Positions 1 to 9,684 of a DNA stretch of 34,701 nucleotides are shown here, one piece after another; within the stretch, counting starts at the first letter, position 1, and the number at the start of each line of letters is the position of its first letter. This DNA comes from Sphingopyxis flava (GTDB taxonomy: Bacteria; Pseudomonadota; Alphaproteobacteria; Sphingomonadales; Sphingomonadaceae): assembly GCF_900168005.1 (NCBI RefSeq), contig NZ_FUYP01000031.1, positions 1 through 34,701 of the forward strand, read 5' to 3'. The notes under the pieces were generated by a model. That model was not told the origin of the DNA, ran no database searches, and was given only the letters and a program-made list of their open reading frames with translations. The translations under genes and the position numbers were made by a program.

Positions 1-138
1 GACTGCTGTCACGGCGTCACCCCCGACCTGATTACGCCCGAGACGATCGAGGACGGGGTGCGGGTCATGACCCTGGACTTCGTAATCGAGCGTGAGCAGG
101 CCGAGCAACGCAAGTCGGCTACGGAGACAGTGGCATGA
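1..138 (+). CDS. clcA: Chlorocatechol 1,2-dioxygenase, C-terminal 45 residues (5' end outside window)
   Basis: The frame is open from the first base and ends in TGA at 136-138. The 45 residues contain DCCHGVTPDL and LDFVIER, which match the C-terminal end of ClcA/TfdC-type intradiol chlorocatechol dioxygenases as I remember them. This family uses a non-haem Fe(III) centre to cleave chlorocatechols to chloro-cis,cis-muconates. The iron ligands lie upstream, outside the window. The stop overlaps the start of the cycloisomerase gene (ATGA), as expected for translationally coupled genes of one clc operon. The identification rests on a short fragment plus very strong context. Confidence 0.85.
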   Translation, partial: DCCHGVTPDLITPETIEDGVRVMTLDFVIEREQAEQRKSATETVA

Positions 139-1247
139 AGATCGAAGCGATCGATGTGACGCTGGTGGACGTCCCAGCTTCGCGTCCCATCCAGATGTCG
201 TTTACCACGGTGCAGAAGCAGAGCTATGCGATCGTGCAGATCCGTGCGGGCGGGCTTGTCGGCATCGGCGAGGGCAGCAGCGTAGGTGGGCCGACTTGGA
301 GTTCCGAATGCGCTGAAACCATCAAGGTCATCATCGAAACGTACTTGGCGCCGCTCCTGATCGGCAAGGACGCGACAAATCTGCGAGAGCTCCAGCACTT
401 AATGGAGCGCGCCGTAACCGGAAACTATTCGGCCAAGGCGGCCATCGACGTTGCGCTGCATGATCTGAAGGCACGCTCTCTGAACCTGCCGCTGAGCGAT
501 TTGATCGGCGGCGCGATCCAGCAGGGCATCCCCATTGCCTGGACCCTGGCGAGCGGCGACACGCAGCGGGACATCGCAATCGCCGAGGAAATGATCGAGC
601 GGCGCCGGCACAACCGGTTCAAGATCAAGCTTGGCGTGCGCTCCCCGGCAGATGATTTGCGCCATATCGAGAAGATTATCGAGCGCGTCGGTGACCGTGC
701 TGCGGTGCGGGTCGATATCAACCAGGCCTGGGATGAGAACACGGCATCGGTGTGGATTCCGCGCCTGGAGGCGGCCGGTGTCGAACTGGTCGAACAGCCG
801 GTGGCACGCAGCAACTTCGATGCGCTTCGGCGCCTGTCGGCCGACAACGGGGTGGCCATCCTGGCCGATGAAAGCCTGAGCTCGCTGGCGTCCGCCTTCG
901 AACTGGCGCGCCATCATTGCGTCGACGCCTTCTCGCTGAAGCTGTGCAACATGGGCGGGGTGGCAAATACCCTCAAGGTCGCTGCGATCGCGGAAGCCTC
1001 GGGCATTGCGTCCTATGGGGGCACCATGTTGGATTCATCAATCGGCACCGCTGCTGCTCTCCATGTGTATGCCACATTGCCGACGATGCCCTTCGGATGT
1101 GAACTGCTAGGGCCCTGGGTGTTAGCCGACACGCTTACGCAGACCCAACTCGAGATCAAGGACTTCGAGATTCGGTTGCCCTCGGGTCCTGGGTTGGGTG
1201 TTGATATCGATCCGGACAAGCTGCGCCACTTCACCCGCGCGGGTTGA
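135..1247 (+). CDS. clcB: Chloromuconate cycloisomerase
   Basis: A 370-residue protein of the enolase superfamily. It cycloisomerises chloro-cis,cis-muconates and, with loss of chloride, yields dienelactone. The visible catalytic set is complete: the KIK motif with K163 and K165, divalent-metal ligands D194 (VDIN), E220 (VEQP) and D245 (ADES), and the general acid/base K269 (SLKLC). The segment GGTMLDSSIGTAA is the chloromuconate version of a loop that reads differently in ordinary muconate cycloisomerases, as I recall, which favours ClcB/TfdD/TcbD over CatB. Length is normal for the family. The ATG at 135 overlaps the upstream dioxygenase stop. It is the second gene of the operon. Confidence 0.93.
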   Translation: MKIEAIDVTLVDVPASRPIQMSFTTVQKQSYAIVQIRAGGLVGIGEGSSVGGPTWSSECAETIKVIIETYLAPLLIGKDATNLRELQHLMERAVTGNYSAKAAIDVALHDLKARSLNLPLSDLIGGAIQQGIPIAWTLASGDTQRDIAIAEEMIERRRHNRFKIKLGVRSPADDLRHIEKIIERVGDRAAVRVDINQAWDENTASVWIPRLEAAGVELVEQPVARSNFDALRRLSADNGVAILADESLSSLASAFELARHHCVDAFSLKLCNMGGVANTLKVAAIAEASGIASYGGTMLDSSIGTAAALHVYATLPTMPFGCELLGPWVLADTLTQTQLEIKDFEIRLPSGPGLGVDIDPDKLRHFTRAG

Positions 1248-1273
1248 TTGAAGTCAGTTAGGGGAAAATCACC

Positions 1274-2257
1274 ATGTTGTCTCGTTTATCAATTCGTTTG
1301 GTCGTCTGGCTAGGCTGCGTAGGCTTGAGCTTGCTGGCAGTAACGGCGAGTGCTGCAGACTACCCGAGCAAGCCCATTCGATGGATCGTTCCATTCCCGC
1401 CGGGCGGTGCAATCGACATGGTTTCTCGTGTCTTGGCCCAGCGCGTGTCGCAAACGCTGGGGCAGCCGGTGACAGTGGAGAATCGTCCGGGCGCGGGCGG
1501 GATCATCGGCAGCGCGTAGGTCGCGCGCTCCCCGGCTGACGGTTATACGCTGCTGGTGAACTCGACAGGGCTGGCAGTGGGCAAGTGGTTTTATCCGAAC
1601 GTCGCCTACGATGCTCGGAAAGCATTTGCCCCCGTGGCGCTGTTGGCAACTATCCCCAGCGTTCTAGTGGTGCCGGCTGATTCCCCATACAAGGATGCCA
1701 GGAGCCTACTAGCGTACGCAAAGGCCAACCCCGGTAAGGTGTCATTCGCCTCTGCAGGCATGGGGACGTCGATCCATCTGGCGGCCGCTCTGCTGGCCGC
1801 TCAGGCCGGGGTTGACCTGCTCCACGTGCCCTACAAAGGGAGCACGCCAGCTGCCGCCGACCTGATCGCGGGGCGAGTCTCCATGATGGTCGATTCGATC
1901 ACCGCACAGCAGTCGTTTATCAAATCTGGACGGGTGCGTGCGCTGGGTGTCACCAGCTTGCAACCCGCGCCCTCATTGCCTGGGATTCCTCCCCTGGCGC
2001 AAGCAGCCGACCTTCCGAAGTTCGAGGTCCTGACATGGTTTGGCTTATTTGTGCCGTCACGTACCTCGCCGGACATCGTCAAGGTGCTCAACACAGCAAT
2101 GAATGAAGCACTGAAGACCCCGGAGGTACAAAAGGCGCTGGCGGATATCGGCGCTTCAGCGCAGGGGGGAACATCGCAAGCTCTGGGCGTCTTATGGGAC
2201 AACGAGATCGACCGATGGGGCCAGTTGATCGTCCACCATCGACTCAACACCCAATGA
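1274..2257 (+). pseudogene. orf3: TctC/Bug-family periplasmic solute-binding protein, interrupted by an in-frame TAG
   Basis: Read through one stop this is a 327-residue TctC (Bug) receptor, the substrate-binding part of tripartite tricarboxylate-type transporters. The N-terminus has a signal peptide (hydrophobic core about residues 8-24, cleavage after ASA). The conserved block [16 protein letters not shown] follows it. Codon 82 is TAG (1517-1519), and the same frame continues with [12 protein letters not shown] to the natural end, so a single nonsense change, probably GAG to TAG, is the only lesion seen. GGGGA at 1261-1265 serves the ATG at 1274. clc, tcb and cbn operons carry such an orf between the cycloisomerase and dienelactone hydrolase genes, so the position is conserved. 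It is probably dispensable for the pathway. Confidence 0.9.
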
Positions 2258-2278
2258 ACTGTAATCGGAGAGATGAAG

Positions 2279-2989
2279 ATGTTGACTGAAGGGATATCGA
2301 TTCAATCGTATGACGGGCATACATTCGGCGCGCTCGTGGGCTCGCCGGCCAAAGCGCCCGCTCCCGTGATTGTGATCGCTCAAGAAATATTTGGTGTGAA
2401 CGCGTTCATGCGAGAAACGGTGTCATGGCTGGTCGACCAGGGGTATGCGGCAGTTTGCCCTGATCTGTACGCGCGCCAGGCGCCAGGTACAGCACTCGAT
2501 CCGCAGGATGAGGCGCAGAGAGAGCAAGCCTACAAGCTCTGGCAGGCCTTCGACATGGAGGCCGGCGTGGGCGATCTGGAGGCTGCTATCCGCTATGCGC
2601 GACACCAACCCTACAGCAACGGCAAGGTGGGATTGGTGGGGTATTGCCTGGGCGGTGCGCTTGCCTTTCTAGTGGCCGCCAAAGGATACGTGGATCGCGC
2701 CGTAGGCTACTACGGTGTTGGACTGGAGAAGCAGCTCAACAAGGTCCCGGAAGTCAAGCATCCGGCGTTGTTTCACATGGGCGGCCAAGACCACTTCGTG
2801 CCCGCGCCAAGCCGCCAGCTGATTACTGAAGGCTTCGGTGCCAATCCATTGCTGCAAGTGCACTGGTACGAAGAGGCCGGACACTCGTTCGCCAGGACGA
2901 GCAGTTCGGGCTATGTGGCGAGTGCCGCGGCGTTGGCCAACGAACGTACACTGGATTTCCTGGCGCCCTTGCAGAGCAAGAAGCCATGA
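2279..2989 (+). CDS. clcD: Dienelactone hydrolase (carboxymethylenebutenolidase)
   Basis: A cytoplasmic alpha/beta hydrolase that opens dienelactone to maleylacetate. With the ATG at 2279 the protein has 236 residues and the known catalytic triad of ClcD falls exactly at C123 (GYCLGG), D171 (GQDHF) and H202 (AGHSF), with E36 in QEIFGV. This fixes the start. An ATG two codons upstream at 2273 is only 2 bp from the GGAG at 2267-2270, while 2279 is 8 bp away. The sequence looks almost identical to the structurally studied ClcD of the clc operon, from memory. The gene follows the broken orf3 and overlaps clcE by ATGA. Confidence 0.95.
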   Translation: MLTEGISIQSYDGHTFGALVGSPAKAPAPVIVIAQEIFGVNAFMRETVSWLVDQGYAAVCPDLYARQAPGTALDPQDEAQREQAYKLWQAFDMEAGVGDLEAAIRYARHQPYSNGKVGLVGYCLGGALAFLVAAKGYVDRAVGYYGVGLEKQLNKVPEVKHPALFHMGGQDHFVPAPSRQLITEGFGANPLLQVHWYEEAGHSFARTSSSGYVASAAALANERTLDFLAPLQSKKP

Positions 2990-4044
2990 ATTTCATTCAC
3001 GACTATCGTTCCCCGCGGGTGATTTTTGGACCCGACAGCCTCGCCCGATTGCCGCAGGAACTGGAACGTCTCGGCATTGACCGGGCGCTCGTGTTGACCA
3101 CGCCTGAGCAGGCGCCCCTGGGACGGCAAGTAGCCGAGCCGGTCATCGGCCACGTGGCAGCCTTCTACGATGGTGCGACCATGCATGTACCCGCTTTGGT
3201 GGCTGAGGAGGCCTGCAAGATTGCGCGCACGAGTGAGGCTAATGGCGTCATTGCGATTGGTGGGGGATCTACTATCGGACTCGCTAAGATCGTGGCGCTC
3301 CGTACAGAGTTGCCCATCGTCGCTGTGCCCACGACATATGCAGGTAGCGAGATGACGTCCATCTTCGGTATCACAGAGGGTGGCGTCAAGAAAACCGGCC
3401 GCGACGCGCGTGTCATGCCCCGTGCAGTTATCTACGAGCCCCGGCTGACCCTAGAGCTACCCCTTAGCATCAGCGTGACCAGCGCGATCAATGCAATAGC
3501 CCATGCAGTTGAAGGCCTGTATGCGCCAGATGCCACGCCGCTGCTTACCATCATGGCCCAGGAAGGAATCGCAGCGACGGTACGCGCGATTTCCAGAATG
3601 TATCAATCACCAAGAGATCTTCAGGCTCGCGGCGACGCGCTTTATGGCGCTTGGCTCTGCGCGAGCGTGCTTGGCAACGTCAGTATGGCATTGCACCACA
3701 AGCTGTGCCACACGCTGGGAGGAACGCTCGATCTCCCTCATGCCCAGACCCATACGGTCGTGCTGCCCCACGCGCTGGCCTATAACGCGCGCGCGGTGCC
3801 AGACGCAATGCGTGTGCTGCGCATTGCCCTGGGGCATGACGATCCACCCACGGCCTTGTACGAATTGGCTCGCGACAATGGCGCACCCGTGGCCTTGCGC
3901 GATCTCGGAATGCGCGAGGAGGATATTGAGCATGTTGGCGACCTGGCATTGCAGGACCGCTATCCCAATCCGCGGGAACTGGATCGAGACGCATTGCTTG
4001 CATTGCTGCGCGATGCGTACCACGGACGCCCGCCTTCCGCTTGA
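2986..4044 (+). CDS. clcE: Maleylacetate reductase
   Basis: A 352-residue protein of the iron-containing alcohol dehydrogenase fold. It reduces maleylacetate to 3-oxoadipate with NAD(P)H and can remove a chlorine at carbon 2 of the substrate. Visible marks are the N-terminal segment YRSPRVIFGPDSL, the nucleotide-binding IAIGGGSTIGLAK near residue 90, the PTTYAGSEMT segment, and the histidine-rich ALHHKLCHTLGG region in the second half. The ATG overlaps the clcD stop (ATGA), so it is the last gene of the coupled clc operon. Length and context fit ClcE/TcbF/TfdF. Confidence 0.93.
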   Translation: MNFIHDYRSPRVIFGPDSLARLPQELERLGIDRALVLTTPEQAPLGRQVAEPVIGHVAAFYDGATMHVPALVAEEACKIARTSEANGVIAIGGGSTIGLAKIVALRTELPIVAVPTTYAGSEMTSIFGITEGGVKKTGRDARVMPRAVIYEPRLTLELPLSISVTSAINAIAHAVEGLYAPDATPLLTIMAQEGIAATVRAISRMYQSPRDLQARGDALYGAWLCASVLGNVSMALHHKLCHTLGGTLDLPHAQTHTVVLPHALAYNARAVPDAMRVLRIALGHDDPPTALYELARDNGAPVALRDLGMREEDIEHVGDLALQDRYPNPRELDRDALLALLRDAYHGRPPSA

Positions 4045-4159
4045 GGAGGTTGGCATGGAATTTTCTTTTGATACAAGTTGACGCCCCAGGCGTTGGCCAC
4101 TCCAGCCGCACAGCCGGGCGGAGTGAACACAACAACACCACCACCACCACGAGGTTGCG

Positions 4160-5143
4160 ATGGCGCATCTGTCCTACTCTCCTCCGAGGAATTTCGACGC
4201 CCTTTACCGACAACGTGTATTCCAGTCCCATCAGGCCGTGCGCATGCATGACGCGGCAGCGCGAGAGTTGGCCGACCATAGCCTGACATGGCGTTCGGGC
4301 AACGTCGATGCGGCTTTGTACAAGGCACGCGCGCGGCGCCTAACCCTGTTCTCCTTTCGCTATGGTGCAGAGGTCGAAATTGCACCAAGACCGAGCGAGG
4401 AGTTCATCGTGGTGCATCATTCGATCAGAGGCGCCGCAGAATTGAGCGTTGACGGCCAGCATATGGTATTGCCCCAAGGGCGCACCGGCTGGATGGCCCC
4501 ACGGCGAAATTGGCGCATGCGCTGGGAGGCGGGGTGTGAGCAACTCATCCTGAAAATTCCGCGCGACATGATCGAGGCGGGTGGTATCGCACCGATGGCA
4601 CCACTTGCGACTTTGCCAGCAGGGCTGGATACGCAGTGGCTGCTGCTGGTCCAGGTGTTGCTGGGCGCGTCGTCCGCACCGACCTGCGCGGGAGAGCCCG
4701 CCGCGTGGGTGGAGCATATCGAGCAGGGCTTGGCTTCGCTGCTGCGCGCGGCCAGTTCCTGTAGTTTGCCGCGCGAGTCGAGCGATCGGAACTTCGTTGC
4801 GCGCGACCCCATCGCCCGGCTTCAGGCCATGGAAGACTATATGCGTGAGCGCCTTGGGGCGCCTATCGGACTGGCAGACCTATCAGGTGCGGCCGGCGTC
4901 AGCGCCCGGGTCCTGCAGCAGACCTGTCAACGTCACCGGCAGATGAGCCCCATGGAGTTGCTACGAGACATGCGCCTGGATGCTGTCCATGCGTGGCTAT
5001 CCGAGCACCCGAGTGCCAACATCACCGAGACAGCCCTGTTCTACGGATTCGGCCACCTCGGCCGATTCGCCGCCTACTACCGGCAACGCTTCGGAGAGTC
5101 ACCGCACCAGACGGCGCAGCGCCGGTGTTGCGCTCTCTCCTGA
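4160..5143 (+). CDS. AraC-family transcriptional regulator
   Basis: A 327-residue protein with an N-terminal ligand-binding half of the AraC-binding type (about residues 50-180) and a C-terminal AraC DNA-binding domain of two helix-turn-helix motifs (about residues 220-320). The second motif reads ITETALFYGFGHLGRFAAYY, with the closing FGESPHQT typical of the family. GAGG at 4151-4154 serves the ATG at 4160. It lies 115 bp after clcE in the same direction. clc-type operons are normally controlled by a divergent LysR regulator upstream of the dioxygenase gene, which would lie outside this window. This AraC protein could instead govern an upper-pathway gene set (XylS/BenR-like role). The target is unknown. 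Confidence 0.85.
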   Translation: MAHLSYSPPRNFDALYRQRVFQSHQAVRMHDAAARELADHSLTWRSGNVDAALYKARARRLTLFSFRYGAEVEIAPRPSEEFIVVHHSIRGAAELSVDGQHMVLPQGRTGWMAPRRNWRMRWEAGCEQLILKIPRDMIEAGGIAPMAPLATLPAGLDTQWLLLVQVLLGASSAPTCAGEPAAWVEHIEQGLASLLRAASSCSLPRESSDRNFVARDPIARLQAMEDYMRERLGAPIGLADLSGAAGVSARVLQQTCQRHRQMSPMELLRDMRLDAVHAWLSEHPSANITETALFYGFGHLGRFAAYYRQRFGESPHQTAQRRCCALS

Positions 5144-5163
5144 CTGCGATATCGCAGCGTCAG
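5140..5163. terminator. Palindrome just after the AraC-family gene, possible weak terminator
   Basis: CTGAC, then the perfect palindrome TGCGATATCGCA (5145-5156), then GTCAG overlaps the stop of the regulator gene and could fold into a stem. There is no following T run, so a factor-independent terminator is doubtful. It could equally be a protein-binding palindrome. Confidence 0.25.
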
Positions 5164-5741
5164 TGCATGCCGAGCGCTACGGCGTGGCGACGGCCGGTAT
5201 GTCTCTCGCGAGCACGACTGGTTTGCGCGCTGCAGGATCTGCAGGATGGGCTGCCGCTGTTGCGGGGCCGAACCGTTCGAGGCCTTGGCACCGTCCTTCC
5301 AGACCGGCTCAAATCCTTGCTGACCCGCGTAACGGCAACTGGAGTCAATGTTGCCTGACGGATGGGCTGTGGCGTCTTGCCTGGTGTTAGCGAACCGGAT
5401 TCCCCCATCCATCGCTTCATCGCTTATCTCGGTGCCGCAGACGTGGTGATCCTGATCCTGCCCTTGGTCTATGCCCCATGCTTACGCAGGCGGCGGAGGC
5501 AGCCAAGACAGCACCGTAGCAGTACCAGCCTGAGAGCGTGTGTGGACGCCCCGGAGTGCCAAGCCCTCAGTTCGTTAAGGCAATGGATCGCGGTGCGGAG
5601 CGTCCTCGGCCATGAAGGCAAGCAAGGTACGGCGCAGCAAAGCTCCACTCTTCATCGCTGACATCCGTCTGATACGGCCTTCTTGGCGCCGCTCCAAGGT
5701 ACGGAATCGCCCAGCCGATCAATTCAACAATTAAGAAAGTA
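5144..5741. other. About 600 bp without a recognisable gene
   Basis: Between the AraC regulator and the transposon end at 5742 several short frames are open on both strands, but none has a recognisable motif, a convincing start with ribosome binding site, or an operon partner. The stretch is probably decayed or junk sequence left between the clc cluster and the inserted transposon. I see no insertion-sequence end in it. Confidence 0.5.
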
Positions 5742-5779
5742 GGGGGCGTTTGCGGGAGGGGGCGGAATCCTACGCCAAG
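5742..5779 (+). repeat. 38-bp terminal inverted repeat of transposon remnant A
   Basis: The sequence begins GGGGGCGTTTGCGGGAGGGG and ends ATCCTACGCCAAG. It matches, with few differences, the end of Tn5393 as I remember it (GGGGTCGTTTGC ... TACGCTAAG). It has the length and G-rich outer end of Tn3-family repeats and lies 26 bp beyond the GNAT stop codon. The 5 bp outside it are AAGTA. Confidence 0.75.
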
Positions 5780-5805
5780 CTCGCCCAGATAGCCGGCGCG
5801 AGATC

Positions 5806-6336
5806 TTACTTGTTGCTGCCTTCTACGGTCGCGCCAGAAAGGCGACGGCTCAGTTCTATCCGGCGATGGCTACGCATTTTGAAGGTGTCTGGCCCAACGC
5901 GCCGATACTCAATGAAGCCGAGAGAACGCCAAAATCGCTCTGCCGCTTCATTCGCTTCCAGCACGGCCAACCGAATCTCTGTGGCACCTCTCGCAGCGGC
6001 CCAGCTTTCGACCGTCGAGTAAATTGAGCGTCCGACGCCACGACCACGCTGTGCGGCATCTACGATCATGAAGCCGAGATACCATGTGCCATCACGCGGA
6101 TAATCGCGGAGGATGGCCGCGATTGCATATAGGCCGCCAGGCCCCTTCCATCCCAGGACAGCTTGATTGTGGGCGCTCTTTTCGGGCGGCACATCGGAGA
6201 AAAGCTCGCGAGCATCGTCCAGCGTGGGCGCGGCCCCGTCCTGCAACAGGAAATAGTCGCTGCAACGGTTGTACAGGTCTGCAACGTCTGCGGCGTCCGC
6301 TTGGGTAAGTTTGATCGGGGCTCCCGTCATCATCAT
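5806..6336 (-). CDS. GNAT-family N-acetyltransferase, transposon passenger
   Basis: About 176 residues with the GNAT acetyl-CoA-binding motif QRGRGVGRSIYSTVE and the C-terminal segment ANEAAERFWRSLGF typical of the fold. The substrate cannot be told from sequence. Three consecutive ATG codons at 6336, 6333 and 6330 are possible starts. Before the IS21-family insertion the resolvase stop TGA overlapped these ATGs, so the gene was translationally coupled to tnpR as the cargo of a Tn5393-like transposon. The insertion now separates it from that promoter and places the IS left end 28 bp upstream. An outside IS promoter could drive it, but none is evident. Longer upstream frames run into the IS and are not supported. 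Confidence 0.85.
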   Translation of the reverse strand: MMMTGAPIKLTQADAADVADLYNRCSDYFLLQDGAAPTLDDARELFSDVPPEKSAHNQAVLGWKGPGGLYAIAAILRDYPRDGTWYLGFMIVDAAQRGRGVGRSIYSTVESWAAARGATEIRLAVLEANEAAERFWRSLGFIEYRRVGPDTFKMRSHRRIELSRRLSGATVEGSNK

Positions 6337-6357
6337 CGCGTTTTGGCAGCAAGCACG

Positions 6358-6364
6358 CGCTGAC
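6358..6364. repeat. Target-site duplication CGCTGAC, left copy
   Basis: Seven bases directly left of the IS21-family element that recur exactly at 9002-9008 directly right of it. The match ends where the IS terminal repeats begin on both sides, which fixes the element borders. Confidence 0.9.
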
Positions 6365-6414
6365 TGCTGCGCGACAATCAAGGTGAGAACAGCGCGACAA
6401 TCTAGATGAGAAAG

Positions 6415-6475
6415 GCGGCGGTGTGTCTGTCGGGACGAGGGGCGAAGCCCCGAGGAGCGACAGACACACCGCCGC
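6415..6475. promoter_or_regulatory. Long hairpin between the IS left end and istA
   Basis: GCGGCGGTGTGTCTGTCG at 6415-6432 is followed by its perfect 18-bp reverse complement at 6458-6475. Inside the loop a second stem, GGGGC-GAA-GCCCC, spans 6439-6451. There is no T run after it, so it is not a plain terminator. A likely role, by inference, is to block ribosome or polymerase read-through from outside promoters into istA, as described for other insertion sequences. It could also shape the transposition complex. Confidence 0.7.
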
Positions 6476-6541
6476 GAGCGCCTTTTCTTCTGGAAGGGCG
6501 CTTTTGGTGATCGTGACCTGTCAGGTGGCGCCTCCTTCTGA

Positions 6542-8901
<2,360 letters not shown>

Positions 8902-8953
8902 GCCTTGCCAGCGACAATTAAACACATCAAAACGGCACCGTCGCGGTCAGCGC

Positions 8954-8995
8954 TTCTCATCCTGATCGTCGCTAACTTCTCATCCAGATCGTCGC
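8954..8995 (-). repeat. Right terminal repeats of the IS21-family element
   Basis: TTCTCATCCTGATCGTCGC (8954-8972) and TTCTCATCCAGATCGTCGC (8977-8995) are inverted copies of the left-end repeats at 6371-6412, differing at a few positions. GCTACA follows to the outer border at 9001. Confidence 0.85.
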
Positions 8996-9597
8996 GCTAC
9001 ACGCTGACCGTAATCCCGGAGTTCCCCGTTGGGACCGACATAGCGGTAGAGAGTGACGCGCTCGATCCCGAGTTCCTTGCAGAGGTCGGAAACGGACGTG
9101 TCGCGTTGGGCCATAGCAGCCTGAGCGAGCCGCACCTGGGCCTTGGAGAGGGCGAACTTGCGGCCACCCTTGCGTCCCCGCGCGCGGGCAGCGGCCAGGC
9201 CAGCCATGGTGCGCTCGCGGATCATATCCCGCTCAAACTCCGCCAGTGTGGCAAAAATGCCGAACACCATCCGGCCCGATGGCGTCGTGGTGTCGATCTG
9301 CGCGCCCTTGCCGGTGAGCACCCGCAGACCGATACCGCGATCCGACAGATTCTGCACCGTGCTGACCAGGTGGGTGAGCGTTCGGCCGAGCCGGTCGAGC
9401 TTCCAAACGATGAGGACATCGCCGTCGCGCAACGATTTCAGGCAGGCGGCAAGACCGGGGCGATCATCACGGCTACCGGATGCACGATCATCATAGATAT
9501 TGCCTGGCTCGACACCGGCAGCGCGAAGGGCATCGTGCTGCAGGTCGAGCGACTGCGAGCCGTCGGCTTTGGACACGCGGGCGTAGCCGATCAGCAT
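8980..9597 (-). CDS. tnpR: Tn3-family serine resolvase of remnant A, 3' end replaced by IS21-family insertion
   Basis: The N-terminal catalytic domain is complete: LIGYARVSKADG with the nucleophile serine, the ASGSRDDRPGL segment, VWKLDRLGR, and the E helix IFATLAEFERDMIRERT. The C-terminal helix-turn-helix ends in LYRYVGPNGELRDYGQR. After GQR the frame enters the IS and reads four foreign residues (V, A, R, R) plus SG before a stop. Joining 9002 to 6364 without the IS gives GQRVLAAKTR and a TGA overlapping the GNAT start, so the native protein was only about two residues shorter in length. Activity may survive. It would resolve cointegrates at a res site upstream (9598 onward, cut by transposon B). 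Confidence 0.9.
   Translation of the reverse strand: MLIGYARVSKADGSQSLDLQHDALRAAGVEPGNIYDDRASGSRDDRPGLAACLKSLRDGDVLIVWKLDRLGRTLTHLVSTVQNLSDRGIGLRVLTGKGAQIDTTTPSGRMVFGIFATLAEFERDMIRERTMAGLAAARARGRKGGRKFALSKAQVRLAQAAMAQRDTSVSDLCKELGIERVTLYRYVGPNGELRDYGQRVARRSG
9002..9008. repeat. Target-site duplication CGCTGAC, right copy
   Basis: Exact second copy of the 7 bases at 6358-6364, lying directly outside the right end of the IS21-family element and inside the resolvase coding sequence. Confidence 0.9.
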
Positions 9598-9647
9598 GGA
9601 TCACAAACGAAGGTTTGAGGCGGTGACGAACATGAGCACATAAGATT

Positions 9648-9684
9648 GGCCCCTGTGCATTATGCGGACACAGATTCACGGTAG
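9648..9684 (+). repeat. Left terminal inverted repeat of transposon B
   Basis: Starts GGCCCCTGTGCAT at the outer end and finishes ACAGATTCACGGTAG at the inner end, overlapping the tnpA stop codon at 9676-9678. Its reverse complement recurs at 14743-14779 with three central mismatches. Confidence 0.85.

Noticed and set aside
4129..4150. ACAACAACACCACC-type microrepeat upstream of the AraC gene
   Set aside because: A short low-complexity tract with no clear regulatory form. Probably incidental.
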